DNA of 11,051 nucleotides from DATKEG01 sp035544515. Its GTDB lineage: Bacteria; Acidobacteriota; Vicinamibacteria; Fen-336. The notes under the pieces are model-generated. The model ran no database searches, was not told where the DNA came from, and was given only the letters and a program-made list of their open reading frames with translations. The stretch covers positions 1 to 11,051 of the forward strand of contig DATKEG010000122.1 of the NCBI GenBank assembly GCA_035544515.1, given 5' to 3'. The position numbers and the translations under genes were made by a program. This document shows positions 1 through 7,854 of this stretch, piece by piece (the stretch's first letter is position 1; every line of letters starts with the position of its first letter).

Positions 1-2399
1 GCGCGGGCCGTGGCCACGGCCGCGGCCCGCTCCGCCACGCGGACGGCGCCCGCGTCGCGCTCGGCGGCGGCGCTGGACAGCGCCCGCTCGATCTCGGCCA
101 GCCGCACCGCGGCGGCCCCGCGCTCCTCCTCCGCCTGGCTCCGCTCGGCGTCGAGCACGGCCTTCTTGCGCTCGAGCCGCGAGAGCTCCTCTTCCGCCAC
201 GGCCAGGTCGTGGCGGATGGCCACGAGGTCCTTTTCGGCGTCGTGGATGAGCTGCTCCTTGGCGTGCGCCTCGCTCGAGGCGGCCTCCGCGCGGGCGCTC
301 TCCCCGGCCTGCCGCGCGCGCGCCGACTGAAGGCGGAGCTCGAGCTCCTGCCGGCGCGCCGTGACCTCCCGGGCCTCGCGGCGGGGCGCGAGCAGCCCCT
401 TCACGCCGCGTCCTCCCTCGACCAGCGGACGGCGCACGGTCTCGCCCGCGAGCGTCACGCAGGGGAAGTGCGGGTGCCGCTCCACGACCTGGAGCGCGTC
501 CTCCAGGGTCTCGCAGACCAGGCCGTCCGGCAGGGAAGCGCGCACGGATGCGGCGTGCGGGCCGACGACGCGGTACAGGTCGCTCAGGAGCCCCTTGACC
601 CGCGACTCGGCCCGCGACGCCTCGCGCAAGGCGTAGGTGAAGTCCCCCCCCCCGGCGGCGCCCAGGGGCAAGAAGCTGCCCCGTCCGGCGCCGGACTCCT
701 CGAGATAGCGCACGCCGCGCAGCGCGTGCACGGCATCGGGCACGAGCACGGCCTGCAGCCGGTCGCCCAGGAACGCTTCCACCGCGCGCTCGTGCGCCGA
801 GTCCGTCTCCACGAGGTCGGCCACCACGCCCAGCACCTCGACGCCCGGCGGCCCGGCCAGCAGCGCGCGCGCGCCGTCGTCGAACGCGGCGTGCGTGGCC
901 ACGATCTCCTCCAGCGAGGAGAGCCGGCCGGCCAGGCTGTCGAACTCGCTCTGCAGCGCGTCGGCCGCCGTTTCGAGCGCTTCCGCCTGGGCGCGCGCCA
1001 AGGCGGCGCGCCCCGCCGCCTCATCGCGCTCGCGGCGCAGGCCGAGGGTCAGCTCCTCCGCGGCCTGCCCGCGCTCGCGCGCGGCGGCGGCGGCCTCCAG
1101 GGCTCGGGCGCGCTCGCGCTCGAGCTCTTCACGCTCGGCCGCGAGCTTGAGCAGGCCGGCGGCCGCCCGCTCCGCGTTTCCGGCCGTGGACAGCCGCGCG
1201 TTCTCCAGCGCGGCCAGGCGGCTCATGGCCGTGAGCTGCGCGTCGCGCGCCTCCTCCTGCTCGCGCTCGCGCGCGTGCTGCGCGAGGGCGCTCCCCTGCA
1301 GCGCGGTCTCCGCGGCGCGGGCCTCGCCTTCGGCCGCGGAGAGCTCCTCCCGCAGCCTGTCCTGGCCCTGGCGGCGCTCCTCGAGGCGGGCCGAGAGCGG
1401 CCCCACGCGGCCGTCGAGCTCGTCCGCCTCCGCCCGCGCCTGGCCGGCGCGGGCCTCGGCGTCGCCGATCTGCTCCTTGCAGTAGCCGCTCTTGCCCTGG
1501 TGTCGGTCCACGGCGAGCGTCACCTCGCCCAGCCGCGCGCGCGCGCCGGTGAGCCGGCCTTCCGCCTCGTACACGACGTGGCGGCGGACCTCCATCTGCG
1601 CTTCCTCGTTCTCGAGCGCGACCGTGGCCGCCGTCTCCCGCTCGCCCTCGGCGCCCAGCCGCTGGCCCAGCGAGGCCGACTGCGCCTCGAGCTCCAGGAA
1701 GCGCAGGCCGAAGAGCACGCGCTCGACAGCCATCATCTCCTCACGCACCGCGCGGTAGCGCCGAGCCTTGCTGGCCTGCCGCTTCAGGCTCTCGAGCTGC
1801 TTCTCGACCTCGTGGACGATGTCGTTCACGCGCAGGAGGTTCTGCTGCGCGGCTTCGAGCTTGAGCTGCGTCTGGCGCCGCCGCGCCTTGTATTTGGTGA
1901 TCCCGGCCGCCTCTTCGATGAGCGCGCGCCGGTCCGCCGGCTTGGACGAGAGGATCAGGCCGATCTTGCCCTGCTCGATGATCGAGTACGCCTTCGACCC
2001 GAGGCCGGTGTCCATGAACAGCTCGTGGATGTCGCGCAGGCGGCACACCTGGCCGTTCATGAGGTACTCGCTCTCGCCGTTGCGGAAGAGCCGCCGCGTG
2101 ACCACGCACTCGGGGTTGCCGTCAAGGCTGTTGCCGTTGAGGCCGGAGAGCTTGAGGCTCACCTCCGCCATGCCGACCGGCTGGCGCGACTGGCTTCCGG
2201 CGAAGATCACGTCCTCCATGGATGTGCCGCGCAGGCTCTTGACGCTCTGCTCGCCAAGCACCCAGGAGATGGCATCGGAGATGTTGCTCTTGCCGCAGCC
2301 GTTGGGACCGACGATGCCGGTCACGCCCCCCTGGAACGACAGTTCCTGCTTGTCGCAGAAGGACTTGAAGCCGACGATCTCCACACGATCCAGCCGCAT
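1..2399 (-). CDS. smc: Chromosome segregation protein SMC, N-terminal two-thirds (3' end beyond window)
   Basis: This is the structural maintenance of chromosomes ATPase, which folds and segregates the nucleoid as a dimer with ScpA/ScpB. The frame is open for 799 residues from ATG 2399 to the left edge; the family is about 1150-1200 residues, so the second coiled-coil arm is incomplete and the C-terminal head (signature motif, Walker B) lies outside. Seen: the N-terminal FKSF motif (residues 11-14), Walker A GPNGCGKSN (31-39), the Q-loop region EQGKIGLIL (142-150) and the EEAAGITKYK motif (162-171). A long Glu/Arg/Ala-rich coiled coil runs from about 172 to 505. A hinge domain spans about 510-670 and ends in a Gly-rich EGGRGVKG segment, then the return coil begins. 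AGGGG lies six bases before the ATG. A ten-C tract at 644-653 sits in the hinge, with the frame intact across it. Family assignment is near certain. Confidence 0.96.
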   Translation of the reverse strand, partial: MRLDRVEIVGFKSFCDKQELSFQGGVTGIVGPNGCGKSNISDAISWVLGEQSVKSLRGTSMEDVIFAGSQSRQPVGMAEVSLKLSGLNGNSLDGNPECVVTRRLFRNGESEYLMNGQVCRLRDIHELFMDTGLGSKAYSIIEQGKIGLILSSKPADRRALIEEAAGITKYKARRRQTQLKLEAAQQNLLRVNDIVHEVEKQLESLKRQASKARRYRAVREEMMAVERVLFGLRFLELEAQSASLGQRLGAEGERETAATVALENEEAQMEVRRHVVYEAEGRLTGARARLGEVTLAVDRHQGKSGYCKEQIGDAEARAGQARAEADELDGRVGPLSARLEERRQGQDRLREELSAAEGEARAAETALQGSALAQHAREREQEEARDAQLTAMSRLAALENARLSTAGNAERAAAGLLKLAAEREELERERARALEAAAAARERGQAAEELTLGLRRERDEAAGRAALARAQAEALETAADALQSEFDSLAGRLSSLEEIVATHAAFDDGARALLAGPPGVEVLGVVADLVETDSAHERAVEAFLGDRLQAVLVPDAVHALRGVRYLEESGAGRGSFLPLGAAGGGDFTYALREASRAESRVKGLLSDLYRVVGPHAASVRASLPDGLVCETLEDALQVVERHPHFPCVTLAGETVRRPLVEGGRGVKGLLAPRREAREVTARRQELELRLQSARARQAGESARAEAASSEAHAKEQLIHDAEKDLVAIRHDLAVAEEELSRLERKKAVLDAERSQAEEERGAAAVRLAEIERALSSAAAERDAGAVRVAERAAAVATAR

Positions 2400-2630
2400 G
2401 TGTGACCCCTAGATATTGTGAGCCTGACGCAGCCTAGCACAAGCTATGGGTGCAGCCGAAGCGATATTTCAGTGTGCTTCGTTTCCGACGGCGGGGCAAC
2501 ATCGCGCCCTTCATGGAATTGCGCGCCGAGCCGACCTGTTCGCGGGTGGACGCGGCGTCGGCGCAAGTGTAGCGCGAGCCCTCGTCCGGAGGGCCGGGAA
2601 ACCTTCGCGGCGGGCCGGTCGTGCGGAGGC
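2400..2630. other. Intergenic spacer between smc and the L,D-transpeptidase gene
   Basis: These 231 bases hold no convincing gene. Reading frames that cross it are run-ons of shadows from the neighbours, with poor codon use. Composition is less GC-skewed near the smc start, where an AT-richer patch (ATATTGTG at 2413-2420) could hold the smc promoter. On the minus strand a weak pair TTGTGC (2442-2437) and CACAAT (2420-2415) has 16-base spacing, but each matches consensus poorly. The only clear structure is the hairpin at 2578-2594. Confidence 0.6.
2578..2594 (-). terminator. Short GC hairpin downstream of the L,D-transpeptidase gene (possible terminator)
   Basis: A perfect six-base inverted repeat, GCCCTC and GAGGGC, has a five-base loop, and a G-U pair could extend it by one. 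It starts about 37 bases after the transpeptidase stop codon in the direction of transcription. It has no T-run after it, so it is not a canonical intrinsic terminator; in high-GC bacteria such hairpins can still mark 3' ends. The role is inferred. Confidence 0.3.
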
Positions 2631-4391
2631 CTAGAACGAGGTCGCCGCGGCCACCACGGTGCGCGCCACCTTCGTGGGCGGCGGCTCGGGATCCGGCGCC
2701 GGCGGCAGCAGCGGCGCGTGGGCGGCGTCGTGCCGATACACGTCGGGCCGGAACTGCGCGCGGCCCTGGTCGTCCACCCAGACGGTGAAGTACGCGATGT
2801 AGACCGGTACCGGCCGCTCGAGCCGCACGTGCTTCTCCGTCCCCGCGTTCATCGCGGCGCGGATGCGCCCCGGCGTCCAGTCCGTGCCCTCGAAGACCCA
2901 TTGCGCCAGCTCGAAGGGCTCCTGGACGCGCACGCAGCCGTGGCTGTAGTCGCGCTGCCGTTTCGCGAACAGGCTGCGGGCCGGCGTGTCGTGCAGGTAG
3001 ACGCGGTACCGGTTCGGGAACATGAACTTCACCCGCCCCAGCGAGTTGCCGGGTCCGGGCCGCTGCCGGAACCGCAGGCCGGGATCGCCGAGGTCCACCG
3101 TCCAGGGGTCGACGACCCGCGAACCCTTCAGGATCTCCATGTTGTTCCGGGCAAGATAGCTGCGGTCGTGCCAGACGGCGGGGGCGACCTCCTCCCGCGC
3201 GATACCCGGCGGCACGTTCCAGTAGGGACTGAACACGACGTGCGTCATCTCCTCGGCGAACACGGGCGTGGGCGTCTCGCCGGCCGTGCCCGTCACCACG
3301 CGCATGTGGAGCGTGCGCCGCCGCCCCTCGTAGCCCTGCAGCTCGAAGGTCGGGATGTTGACCAGCAGGTACCGCTCCCCGAGCCGGCGCGGGAGCCAAC
3401 GCCACCGCTCCAGGTTCACCTCGATCTGGCGCATGCGCTCGGCCACGCTGACGTTGAGCGCGGCGACGGTGGCGGCGTCCACCAGCGCGTTTGGTGTCAG
3501 GCCATGCCGCGCCTTTAACTCCTTCACCGCCGCGGCGAGGCCCGCGTCGTATTCGATCTCGGGCGCCGGGTCCGCGACCAGGTGCCCGCCGGTGGTGTCC
3601 GCGGGCAGGTCTCCGCCGGCCACGAGGCGCGCGCGCAGCGCCGCCACCCGGGCGCTTCGTTGACCGGGCTTGAGCGCGGGGCCGGCTTCCACTTTGCCCC
3701 ATCCGCCGAGCGAGGCCAGGTCACGGTAGCGGTCCCGCTCGCGCCGCAGCGCGTCGTATTGGGCGTGTTGCGGCCACAGCTCGGCCCGGACCTCGTCGCT
3801 GAGCCCACCCTCGCTCGCCCGCGCCAGCACGGACACCACGTCGGTCCGGGCGGGATGGAGCGCCCAGAAGGCGCTCTTGCCGCGGGGATCCATGCGCCCG
3901 TGCGCCATCTCGTCCACGAACCGGAGCAGCGCGTAGCTGACCTGCAGGTCGAGGTCGAGGGCGGGATCGGCCCAGTCGGTCACGGAGGCGCGGCGGATGC
4001 CGCCGGCCCGCGGCGCCAGATCGGCGTAGAGAGCCGTGTCGAGGCCCTCGCGGTCCGACTGCATGGCCGCGCGCAGCAGTGCCTCGGCCGGCCGCGTGAG
4101 CCGGCCGCCGGCAACCCATGCCAGGCGATAGCCCCGTGCTTCGTAGAAGGCGCGAACGGCCGTCCAGCGTTCCCCTCCCCGCGGACCGGACTCGACGTAG
4201 CCGGGGACTCCGATGCTGTCGAGCCGGGCCCTCACCTCCTCCGGCGTGGAGGCCGCGCGCGCGGGCGCGTGGAGCAAGGCGGCGGCCGCTTCGTGCGAGG
4301 CATCGGCGGCCGGCGTGAGGAAAGCGGGGACGAGGACGAACGCGAGCAGGAGGAAAGAGGCGGCAAGGAATCGACGGTTAGAGACACCCAT
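2631..4391 (-). CDS. Exported L,D-transpeptidase, YcbB/LdtD type (YkuD catalytic domain)
   Basis: This periplasmic enzyme would form 3-3 crosslinks between peptidoglycan stem peptides, by analogy with E. coli LdtD (YcbB). The preferred start is ATG 4391 (586 residues). It begins directly with a signal peptide (MGVSNRRF, then a hydrophobic run to about residue 28, AADA near the cleavage site) and has GAGGTG nine bases upstream. An in-frame ATG at 4475 would add 28 residues ahead of the signal and is less likely. In order: an N-terminal scaffold region with the family-typical FYEARGYRLAW and GLDTALY segments, a peptidoglycan-binding-like domain about 243-313, and a YkuD domain from about 330 to 540. 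The active site is SHGCVRVQ with catalytic Cys486, and the family HDTP motif carries His467. Length matches E. coli YcbB (about 615). A Pro-rich tail follows (about 562-575). Substrate specificity cannot be read from sequence. Confidence 0.93.
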   Translation of the reverse strand: MGVSNRRFLAASFLLLAFVLVPAFLTPAADASHEAAAALLHAPARAASTPEEVRARLDSIGVPGYVESGPRGGERWTAVRAFYEARGYRLAWVAGGRLTRPAEALLRAAMQSDREGLDTALYADLAPRAGGIRRASVTDWADPALDLDLQVSYALLRFVDEMAHGRMDPRGKSAFWALHPARTDVVSVLARASEGGLSDEVRAELWPQHAQYDALRRERDRYRDLASLGGWGKVEAGPALKPGQRSARVAALRARLVAGGDLPADTTGGHLVADPAPEIEYDAGLAAAVKELKARHGLTPNALVDAATVAALNVSVAERMRQIEVNLERWRWLPRRLGERYLLVNIPTFELQGYEGRRRTLHMRVVTGTAGETPTPVFAEEMTHVVFSPYWNVPPGIAREEVAPAVWHDRSYLARNNMEILKGSRVVDPWTVDLGDPGLRFRQRPGPGNSLGRVKFMFPNRYRVYLHDTPARSLFAKRQRDYSHGCVRVQEPFELAQWVFEGTDWTPGRIRAAMNAGTEKHVRLERPVPVYIAYFTVWVDDQGRAQFRPDVYRHDAAHAPLLPPAPDPEPPPTKVARTVVAAATSF

Positions 4392-4449
4392 GGCAGTAAT
4401 CACCTCGGCGGACCCGCGGCTGGCAGGTGAGACTGGACGAGAGCCAGGA

Positions 4450-4473
4450 GCACCGTGCACTATTCGACGGTGC
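4450..4473. repeat. Inverted repeat in the leader region of the L,D-transpeptidase gene
   Basis: GCACCGT (4450-4456) and ACGGTGC (4467-4473) are perfect reverse complements separated by ten bases. They lie 59-82 bases upstream of the transpeptidase ATG and about 130 bases before the promoter of the divergent kinase gene. The arrangement would suit either an operator for a dimeric repressor or an RNA hairpin in the transpeptidase leader. No known operator was recognised. Confidence 0.5.
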
Positions 4474-4600
4474 AAGCGTCGTGCCCGCGCCGCGCTTATC
4501 GCGTGGCTTGCTCTTCAGGAAGTGACGCGGTTGACCGCGCCCGCCGTTGGTGAGCCGTGTGAAGTTGCGCACGCGTTCTTTCCGCGCGGCCGGCCCGTCC

Positions 4601-4629
4601 TTGACACCCCGGCGCGTTGGACCTAAATT
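4601..4629 (+). promoter_or_regulatory. Sigma70-like promoter of the kinase gene
   Basis: A consensus -35 hexamer TTGACA (4601-4606) is followed after exactly 17 bases by TAAATT (4624-4629), a four-of-six match to the -10 consensus. The TAAATTA stretch is a rare AT-rich patch in very GC-rich DNA. Transcription would start near 4636, giving a leader of about 44 bases before the TTG start of the kinase gene at 4680. Confidence 0.72.
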
Positions 4630-4679
4630 ACCTTGCCCTCGATCCCGCCTATGTCGTCAAGCCCTTGTAGAGTCAGCCG

Positions 4680-7448
4680 TTGAACGGACCCCAGAGCGGC
4701 CCCGCCCCGGGCGACGCCAAGGAGCGGATCGGGAAGTACGAGATCCTCGCGCGCCTCGGCAAGGGCGCCATGGGCGTGATCTACCACGCGCTCGACCCGA
4801 TGCTCGAGCGCGACGTCGCGCTCAAGGTGATGGCGCCGCAGATCGCGGACGATCCCGACCAGAAGGCGCGGTTCGAACGCGAGGCCCGGGCGGTGGCCCG
4901 GATCGTCCATCCCAACGTGCTGACCGTCTTCGACCTCGGCTACCACCACGACGGCTCGCCCTACATCGCGATGGAGCTGCTCAAGGGCAAGGACCTGCTC
5001 AGGACGTTGCGGGAGGATCTCCCCCTGCCCCTCGGGCGCAAGGTCGGGGTGATCCTCCAGGTGCTCGAGGGGTTGTCCCAGGCCCATCAGGTCGGGATCG
5101 TCCACCGCGACATCAAGCCCGCGAACGTCTTCCTCACCGTGGACGGGACGGTGAAGATCATGGACTTCGGCGTGGCCCGGTTCACCAAGGCGAACGTCAC
5201 GGGCACGGGCTCGATCATGGGCACCGCCGACTACATGTCGCCCGAGCAGGTCCAGGGCGCGAAGGTGGACGGGCGCAGCGACCTGTGGAGCACGGGCTGC
5301 ATGCTCTACGAGATGCTCGGCTCACGGCGGCCGTTCGGCGGCGACACGCTGATGACCGTCTTCTACAAGATCACGCATGACGACCCCGACATCCTCGAGC
5401 TGCCCGAAGGACGCGTGCACGACCTGCTGCGGGCGATCGTGGGCAAGGCGCTGGCGAAGGATGCCGACGAGCGCTACCAGACGGCCGGGGAGTTCGCGGC
5501 CGCCCTGCGCGAATGCCTGAGCGAAGCCCTCCCGGCGGCGGTGCCGGGGAGCACCGCATCGCCGCCGGCGGCGCGGCCGCCCGCGAGAGACACGCTCGAC
5601 CTGGGCGCGGTCGCCGCGGCGGCGGTGGCGGCCACGGACGGCGACGTGGCGAAGGCCCCCGTCGACGAGGCGCCCACCGGCCCCGTCGCGCCGGCCAAGC
5701 GCGCCTCCGCCGTTCCCGGCGCGCCCGCCGTCCCCGTGCCCGTCCCGCCGGTCCCCGCACCCCCTCCGCCGGTCCCGGCACCCGCCGCCGCGCCGCGCCT
5801 GGCGGACCCGATGCCGCTGTTCCGGCTGATCCGCGACATCTATGTCAGCGGCAAGTCGGGCCACCTGCACTTCACGCACGGCCGGGAGCGGCGCAGCCTG
5901 TTCTTCATGCGCGGCCACATCGTCCACGGGACGACCGACGTCGAAGGCGAGCACCTGGGCCACATCCTGGTGCGTTACGGGCTGATCAGCCAGCCGGACC
6001 TGGAGCGGGCCACCGCCATCGTGCTCAGCGAGCGCAAGCGGCTCGGCCTGGTGCTCGACGAGCTCGGCATCATGGATCGGAGCCGGCTGGAGGAGGCGGT
6101 CGGGCTGCACGTCCGCGAGATCCTCTTCAGCGTGGCCGGCCGGGCGGACGGGTCGTATTCGTTCGAGGAGATGAGCGACGAGGGCTCCATGAGCGCGGGC
6201 CTGACCTCACAGATCCCGCCCGGGCAGGTGATCCTCGAGGCCGCCCGGCGGCTGCAGTCGCCGGAGATGATGACCCAGGTGCTCGGCGACGTCGACCGCA
6301 CGCTCGTGCCCTCGAGCAACATGCTGCTGCGCGTGCAGAAGCTGACGCTGAGCCCGGCGGACGGCTTCGTGCTCTCGCGCGTGGACGGCAGCCTCAGCGC
6401 GCGCGAGGTCTTCCAGATCATCCCCCTGCCGCAGGAGGACACGGAGCGCAGCCTGTTCGGCCTGCTCTGCACCGGCGCCCTCGAGTTCGTGCCCCGCACC
6501 GCCACCTCGCGGGCGCGCATGGCCATGGAGGCCGAGCGCGCCGAGCAGGCGCCCGCGATGCCGGCCGGACGGCCCGCGCCGCCTCCGCCCAGCCTGGCCG
6601 CATCGGCCGCCGCGGCCGAGGCCGCGCGGAAGGCCCAGGCCGAGAAGCAGCGCGAGGAGGCGGCCCGCGCGGTGGCGGCGCAGCGGCACGCGATCCTGGA
6701 CGCCTACGAGGGCATCAAGACCCGCGACTTCTTCGAGTTCCTGGCCGTCGCGCGCGACGCCGACGAGCGGAAGATCAAGGAGGCCTACTTCCGGCTGGCC
6801 AAGCCCTTCCATCCGGACACCGCCCTGGATCCTTCGCTCTCGGACCTGCGCAGCAAGCGCGAGGCGGTGTTCCTCCACCTCGGCCAGGTCTACGAGACGC
6901 TGCGCAACCCGGGCAATCGCGCCCGTTACGAGCGCATGCTCGACGCGCGCACGCCGCGCCGGCCGGCGGAGCCCGCGCCGGCCGCCGGCGGCGCCCCCCC
7001 GCCACCTCCTCCTCCGGAGGACCGGACGCGAGAGATCGAGGCGGCGCTCGACGCCGTCCGCAGCGGGGCGCGGCTGGTGAAGGAAGGCAAATATTGGGAT
7101 GCCATCCAGCTCCTCGAGCCGGCGGTGGCGCGTCTGGAAGGCCCGCCGCGCCTCAAGGCGCGCGTGACCCTGGCGCGGGCCTACGTCAAGAACCCCAACT
7201 GGCTGCGCCGTGCCGAGGAGAGCCTGCAGGCCGTGCTGCAGGAGAGCCCCGAGCACGCGGAGGCGTACGTCGTCCTCGGCCAGGTTTACCGCGCGAGCGA
7301 CCAGCGGGCGCGCGCGGTGACGATGTTCCGCCGGGCGCTGGAGCTGCAGCCCGGCTACGAGGAGGCGGTCGCGGAGCTGGCGGCGCTGGAGCCGCCGCGT
7401 GGCGACCCCGGCTCCGGCAAGATCCTCAAGAAGCTATTCGGCAAGTGA
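4680..7448 (+). CDS. Ser/Thr protein kinase fused to PATAN (DUF4388), J-domain and TPR modules
   Basis: A 922-residue soluble multidomain signalling protein with no signal peptide or membrane helix. The Hanks-type kinase (about 18-275) keeps the key residues: glycine loop GKGAMG (27-32), Lys49 in VALKV, Glu68, HRDIKPAN with catalytic Asp144, DFG (162-164), a Thr/Ser-rich activation loop and SPE (187-189). It should be active and of the RD class. A Pro/Ala-rich linker (about 285-375) leads to a PATAN/DUF4388 domain (about 378-500, with GKSGHLHF and FFMRGHIVHG) and its usual helical extension (to about 605). A charged Ala/Glu helix precedes a J-domain (682-756) with an intact HPD motif (711-713), which in the family stimulates Hsp70 ATPase. 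A poly-Pro linker and TPR-like helices (about 785-903) end the protein. The start is TTG 4680: an in-frame TAG at 4668-4670 blocks anything upstream, and the next starts cut into the kinase. The ribosome-binding site is weak (AGAG). The substrate is unknown. Confidence 0.93.
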   Translation: MNGPQSGPAPGDAKERIGKYEILARLGKGAMGVIYHALDPMLERDVALKVMAPQIADDPDQKARFEREARAVARIVHPNVLTVFDLGYHHDGSPYIAMELLKGKDLLRTLREDLPLPLGRKVGVILQVLEGLSQAHQVGIVHRDIKPANVFLTVDGTVKIMDFGVARFTKANVTGTGSIMGTADYMSPEQVQGAKVDGRSDLWSTGCMLYEMLGSRRPFGGDTLMTVFYKITHDDPDILELPEGRVHDLLRAIVGKALAKDADERYQTAGEFAAALRECLSEALPAAVPGSTASPPAARPPARDTLDLGAVAAAAVAATDGDVAKAPVDEAPTGPVAPAKRASAVPGAPAVPVPVPPVPAPPPPVPAPAAAPRLADPMPLFRLIRDIYVSGKSGHLHFTHGRERRSLFFMRGHIVHGTTDVEGEHLGHILVRYGLISQPDLERATAIVLSERKRLGLVLDELGIMDRSRLEEAVGLHVREILFSVAGRADGSYSFEEMSDEGSMSAGLTSQIPPGQVILEAARRLQSPEMMTQVLGDVDRTLVPSSNMLLRVQKLTLSPADGFVLSRVDGSLSAREVFQIIPLPQEDTERSLFGLLCTGALEFVPRTATSRARMAMEAERAEQAPAMPAGRPAPPPPSLAASAAAAEAARKAQAEKQREEAARAVAAQRHAILDAYEGIKTRDFFEFLAVARDADERKIKEAYFRLAKPFHPDTALDPSLSDLRSKREAVFLHLGQVYETLRNPGNRARYERMLDARTPRRPAEPAPAAGGAPPPPPPPEDRTREIEAALDAVRSGARLVKEGKYWDAIQLLEPAVARLEGPPRLKARVTLARAYVKNPNWLRRAEESLQAVLQESPEHAEAYVVLGQVYRASDQRARAVTMFRRALELQPGYEEAVAELAALEPPRGDPGSGKILKKLFGK

Positions 7449-7498
7449 GGACGCGCCGCGCTCTCCGCTCCGCGACGCGCTTCAGCCCGAAGGCCCGG

Positions 7499-7726
7499 TC
7501 AGGAGGGCGCCAGGGCGAGCCGGGCGCGCCGTCCGGAATAGACCGCGAGGAACTGCTCGCGGGTGAGCCCGTCGCGGCCGGCGAGCTGCCGCTCGATCGC
7601 CGCCGCGAAGTCCACGCGGGTCCGCGGCACGCGCCCGGCGTCGGGGTTGGACCAGACGAGGCGCAGGAACGGCGGCGGATGCCACCGCTCGGCTTCCGGC
7701 TCGGCCGCTGGACGTTGCGTATCCAC
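7499..7726 (-). CDS. Small protein of unknown function (75 residues)
   Basis: I do not recognise a family. The frame is convincing because from about residue 15 almost every codon ends in G or C, with balanced charged and hydrophobic residues, whereas the overlapping frames give Arg/Ala/Pro strings. Visible features are a Pro-rich start, the segment PFLRLVWSNPD, and a C-terminal helical region RVDFAAAIERQLAGRDGLTREQFLAVYSG. There is no signal peptide, membrane segment or cysteine. GTG 7726 is preferred: GGGAG lies six bases before it, and the ten codons upstream have poorer bias. A GTG at 7756 (85 residues) is the alternative. The gene converges on the kinase gene with a 50-base gap and is divergent from the TPR gene. 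It is probably a stand-alone soluble protein. Confidence 0.55.
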   Translation of the reverse strand: MDTQRPAAEPEAERWHPPPFLRLVWSNPDAGRVPRTRVDFAAAIERQLAGRDGLTREQFLAVYSGRRARLALAPS

Positions 7727-7788
7727 CCGCTGCTCCCGGGAACACCGTAGCACCACGACCTGCCCGGCGGGGTCCTCTCTCCGACCAT

Positions 7789-7818
7789 TTGACTGGCCGG
7801 GGCCGGCGAGCCTAGGAT
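7789..7818 (+). promoter_or_regulatory. Sigma70-like promoter of the TPR protein-lipoprotein unit
   Basis: TTGACT (7789-7794, five of six to the -35 consensus) and TAGGAT (7813-7818, four of six to the -10 consensus) are separated by 18 bases. Transcription would start near 7825, about 30 bases before ATG 7855, leaving room for the strong GGGAGG ribosome-binding site at 7844-7849. Confidence 0.6.
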
Positions 7819-7854
7819 CGCCCGAACGACTCCACTCTCCGGCGGGAGGTGTCC

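Noticed and set aside
210..2405. 731-residue open frame on the plus strand
   Set aside because: It is antisense to smc, whose Walker A, EEAAGI and hinge motifs are clear. High GC removes stop codons on the opposite strand, and the product is a His/Arg/Leu-rich string without recognisable motifs.
2415..2442. Possible smc promoter TTGTGC-16-CACAAT on the minus strand
   Set aside because: Only three and four of six bases match consensus, and the predicted transcript would start almost on the ribosome-binding site; too weak to annotate.
4392..4475. 28-residue N-terminal extension of the L,D-transpeptidase (ATG 4475)
   Set aside because: It would place a non-hydrophobic stretch ahead of a normal signal peptide, and ATG 4391 has its own ribosome-binding site.
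4378..4572. 64-residue minus-strand open frame upstream of the L,D-transpeptidase
   Set aside because: It lies in the leader region in a frame other than the transpeptidase, has poor third-position bias and no ribosome-binding site that I could see.
5670..5800. Pro/Ala/Val-rich repeated codons in the kinase linker
   Set aside because: This is an ordinary low-complexity interdomain linker in high-GC DNA, not a tandem DNA repeat with a fixed unit.
7449..7498. GC-rich partial inverted repeats between the converging kinase and small genes
   Set aside because: The stems are four or five bases with mismatches and no T-run, so I do not call a bidirectional terminator.
5513..7750. 745-residue open frame on the plus strand in a second frame
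   Set aside because: It overlaps the kinase gene, shifted by one frame, and translates as Arg/Ala/Gly/Pro repeats; the kinase frame carries all the domain motifs.
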